Source: Candidatus Krumholzibacteriota bacterium (GTDB lineage: Bacteria > Krumholzibacteriota > Krumholzibacteriia > Krumholzibacteriales > Krumholzibacteriaceae). From it: 7,997 bases of DNA. Positions 6,853 through 7,997 of the stretch are shown one piece after another. The stretch covers positions 1 to 7,997 of the forward strand of contig JAUWMD010000111.1 in assembly GCA_030613345.1 (NCBI GenBank), in the 5' to 3' direction. The position numbers and the translations under genes are program-made. Within the stretch, counting starts at the first letter, position 1. Every line of letters starts with the position of its first letter. The notes below the pieces were generated by a model. It was given only the letters and a program-made list of their open reading frames with translations. It was not told the origin of the DNA and did no database searches.

Positions 6853-6886
6853 TTGACCGGGAAGTTTTCAGATACTTAATTAAGAT
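6853..6886 (+). promoter_or_regulatory. Possible weak promoter ahead of the porV-like gene
   Basis: TTGACC (6853-6858) is identical to the -35 hexamer of the promoter at 2101. It is followed by an AT-rich stretch containing GATACT (6871-6876), the palindrome TTAATTAA (6876-6883) and TAAGAT (6881-6886). None of these is a good -10 hexamer at 16-18 bases of spacing, so the call is weak. The 125-base AT-richer gap, unlike the tight spacing upstream, is the main reason to expect a separate promoter here. Confidence 0.3.
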
Positions 6887-6917
6887 ACAGAAGGCAAACA
6901 GAAGGAGAACCTGAATC

Positions 6918-7913
6918 ATGGCAAGAACGAGAAGGCTGATCACAATCTCATTACTCATCATCGCTGCAGCCTCTTCCTCGGCGTTCGCACAGGGAGAATC
7001 GGGAGCAGGCAGCCTAATAATCCCTCCCGGAGCGAGAGCAAATGGGATGGGCCAGTGTTTCGGGGCGATTGCCGATGATGCTACCGCGATGTGGTGGAAC
7101 CCCGCCGGGATGGCGTTCGTCGACCATCACGCCATCGACCTGATGCATTCACAGCTAGTCCCGGATCTTGCCTCGGACGTCTTCTTCGAATATCTGGGCG
7201 GCATCTACAAGATAAAGGGCATAGGAACGATCGGACTCGCGATACAGTACCTGACCTACGGCGAGTGGGAAGCGACAAGTCCGGAGAATATACCGCTGGG
7301 AACCGCATCGTCGTATGAGATCGCCCCGATGATCGGCGGCGCGCTGAAACTTGGCGACCACCTTGCAATCGGAATGAACCTGAAGTTTGTATACATAAAC
7401 CTCGCGCCGGCAGAGGTCACGGTCGAGGGCACTTCGGGAACGGGAAGCTCCGTCGCCGTCGATTTCGGCGCGTTGTGGAAGATCCCCGATTTCGGCGTGA
7501 GCGGCGCCAGTATCAGGAGGATGAACCTCGGTCTCGCCGTCTCGAATCTCGGGCCGTCGATCACATACATGAACAGGGACCAGGCGTCTCCCCTCCCGAG
7601 GAACCTCAGGGCAAGCTTGGCGTGGGCTCCGGTATGGAGCGAAGTGAGCAAGTGGTACATCACGGGAGAGATCAACAGGCCGATGGTCGAGTTCGAGCGC
7701 TCCAACACGTATCACGGCGGGACCGAATTCCTATACTCTGAGCTGATCGCCCTGCGTCTCGGGTATGTTTACGACAAGGATGGAAATATCGAATCGGCGA
7801 CCTACGGTCTCGGATTCGTATTCAATAATACTGTAAGAATAGACTGGGCCAGCATTCCGCAGTCGAAGGACCTCGCGAGGGTCCACCGCTGGTCCCTCGG
7901 CGTCAACTTCTGA
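6918..7913 (+). CDS. porV: PorV/PorQ-family outer-membrane beta-barrel protein
   Basis: This 331-residue protein has a Sec signal peptide (residues 1-24, cleavage near AFA/Q). Directly after it comes the family signature PGARANGMGQCFGAIADDATAMWWNPAGMA, split here as PGARANGMG (37-45), ADDATAMWW (52-60) and NPAGMA (61-66). It resembles the FadL-like PorV/PorQ proteins. The rest alternates amphipathic strands (GTIGLAIQYLTYGEW, LAIGMNLKFVYI, NLGLAVSNLG, ALRLGYVYD) and ends in RWSLGVNF, a barrel-type C-terminal phenylalanine. In P. gingivalis, PorV takes T9SS cargo from the translocon and carries it to PorU for signal removal, and porU and porV are neighbours, as here. The start ATG 6918 has AAGGAGA at 6902-6908. 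PorQ or a general family member cannot be excluded; the position next to porU favours PorV. Confidence 0.85.
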   Translation: MARTRRLITISLLIIAAASSSAFAQGESGAGSLIIPPGARANGMGQCFGAIADDATAMWWNPAGMAFVDHHAIDLMHSQLVPDLASDVFFEYLGGIYKIKGIGTIGLAIQYLTYGEWEATSPENIPLGTASSYEIAPMIGGALKLGDHLAIGMNLKFVYINLAPAEVTVEGTSGTGSSVAVDFGALWKIPDFGVSGASIRRMNLGLAVSNLGPSITYMNRDQASPLPRNLRASLAWAPVWSEVSKWYITGEINRPMVEFERSNTYHGGTEFLYSELIALRLGYVYDKDGNIESATYGLGFVFNNTVRIDWASIPQSKDLARVHRWSLGVNF

Positions 7914-7943
7914 TACCCCTGGGAAAGGCACTTCGTCCGACTG

Positions 7944-7997
7944 ATGGCTGAACGCATTCGCAAGCCTGCCGGTGTAATCATATTCCTTCTGCTCGCC
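7944..7997 (+). CDS. Start of an unidentified gene, N-terminal signal-like (partial at 3')
   Basis: Only the first 18 codons are present: ATG at 7944, then MAERIRKPAGVIIFLLLA. A basic N-terminus followed by a hydrophobic run suggests a signal peptide or membrane anchor, in line with an envelope operon. It begins 30 bases after the porV-like stop, a gap consistent with co-transcription. The only G-rich ribosome-binding candidate, GGGAAAGG (7921-7928), is 15 bases from the ATG, which is long, so the start is uncertain. The family cannot be named from this fragment. Confidence 0.5.
   Translation, partial: MAERIRKPAGVIIFLLLA

Noticed and set aside
1..7997. tRNA or rRNA genes, CRISPR arrays, insertion sequences, phage or defence genes
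   Set aside because: I saw no cloverleaf-like segments, regularly spaced repeats, transposase or integrase motifs, or terminal inverted repeats; the window is fully explained by housekeeping and envelope genes plus short regulatory gaps.

Overview
The window reads as part of the chromosome of a moderately GC-rich Gram-negative bacterium, probably from the FCB group (Fibrobacterota, Chlorobiota, Bacteroidota and relatives such as the candidate phyla Krumholzibacteriota, Latescibacterota or Eisenbacteria). The main reason is a neighbouring pair coding for a PorU-like gingipain-fold (C25) peptidase and a PorV-like outer-membrane barrel. This pair marks a type IX secretion system (T9SS), and I know it only from that superphylum. 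High GC and heavy use of AGG for arginine and ATA for isoleucine fit an uncultured FCB lineage better than classical low-GC Bacteroidota. The phylum assignment is inference. All genes are on the + strand, coding density is high, and no intergenic gap is longer than 186 bases.

Region 1 (1-2074) carries housekeeping genes: the C-terminal end of DNA polymerase III alpha (dnaE), a 257-residue exported beta-barrel-like protein of unknown function, and accA (acetyl-CoA carboxylase carboxyltransferase alpha). The order dnaE then accA is a familiar bacterial arrangement, also seen in E. coli. Here an envelope gene sits between them, overlapping the end of dnaE by 17 bases.

Region 2 (2075-2260) is a compact regulatory segment. 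It has an 8-bp perfect inverted repeat just after accA, a good sigma70-type promoter (TTGACC-N18-TATACT), a leader hairpin, and a terminator-like hairpin with a T run, all ahead of the next start codon. It looks like a transcription-attenuated leader or a short (about 100 nt) terminated RNA.

Region 3 (2261-6792) is a tight operon: a 56-residue Trm112/YcaR-like zinc-ribbon protein, a 136-residue YdjM/DUF457-like membrane protein, and a 1310-residue PorU-like peptidase whose start overlaps the preceding stop (ATGA). A 125-base AT-richer gap then leads to region 4 (6918-7997): the PorV-like protein and the first 18 codons of another gene with a signal-like N-terminus.

Expected joint function, from knowledge of Porphyromonas gingivalis: PorV carries T9SS cargo from the outer-membrane translocon, and PorU removes the C-terminal sorting signal and attaches the cargo to the surface. 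The PorU-like protein here also ends in a FlgD/T9SS-sorting-like domain of its own.
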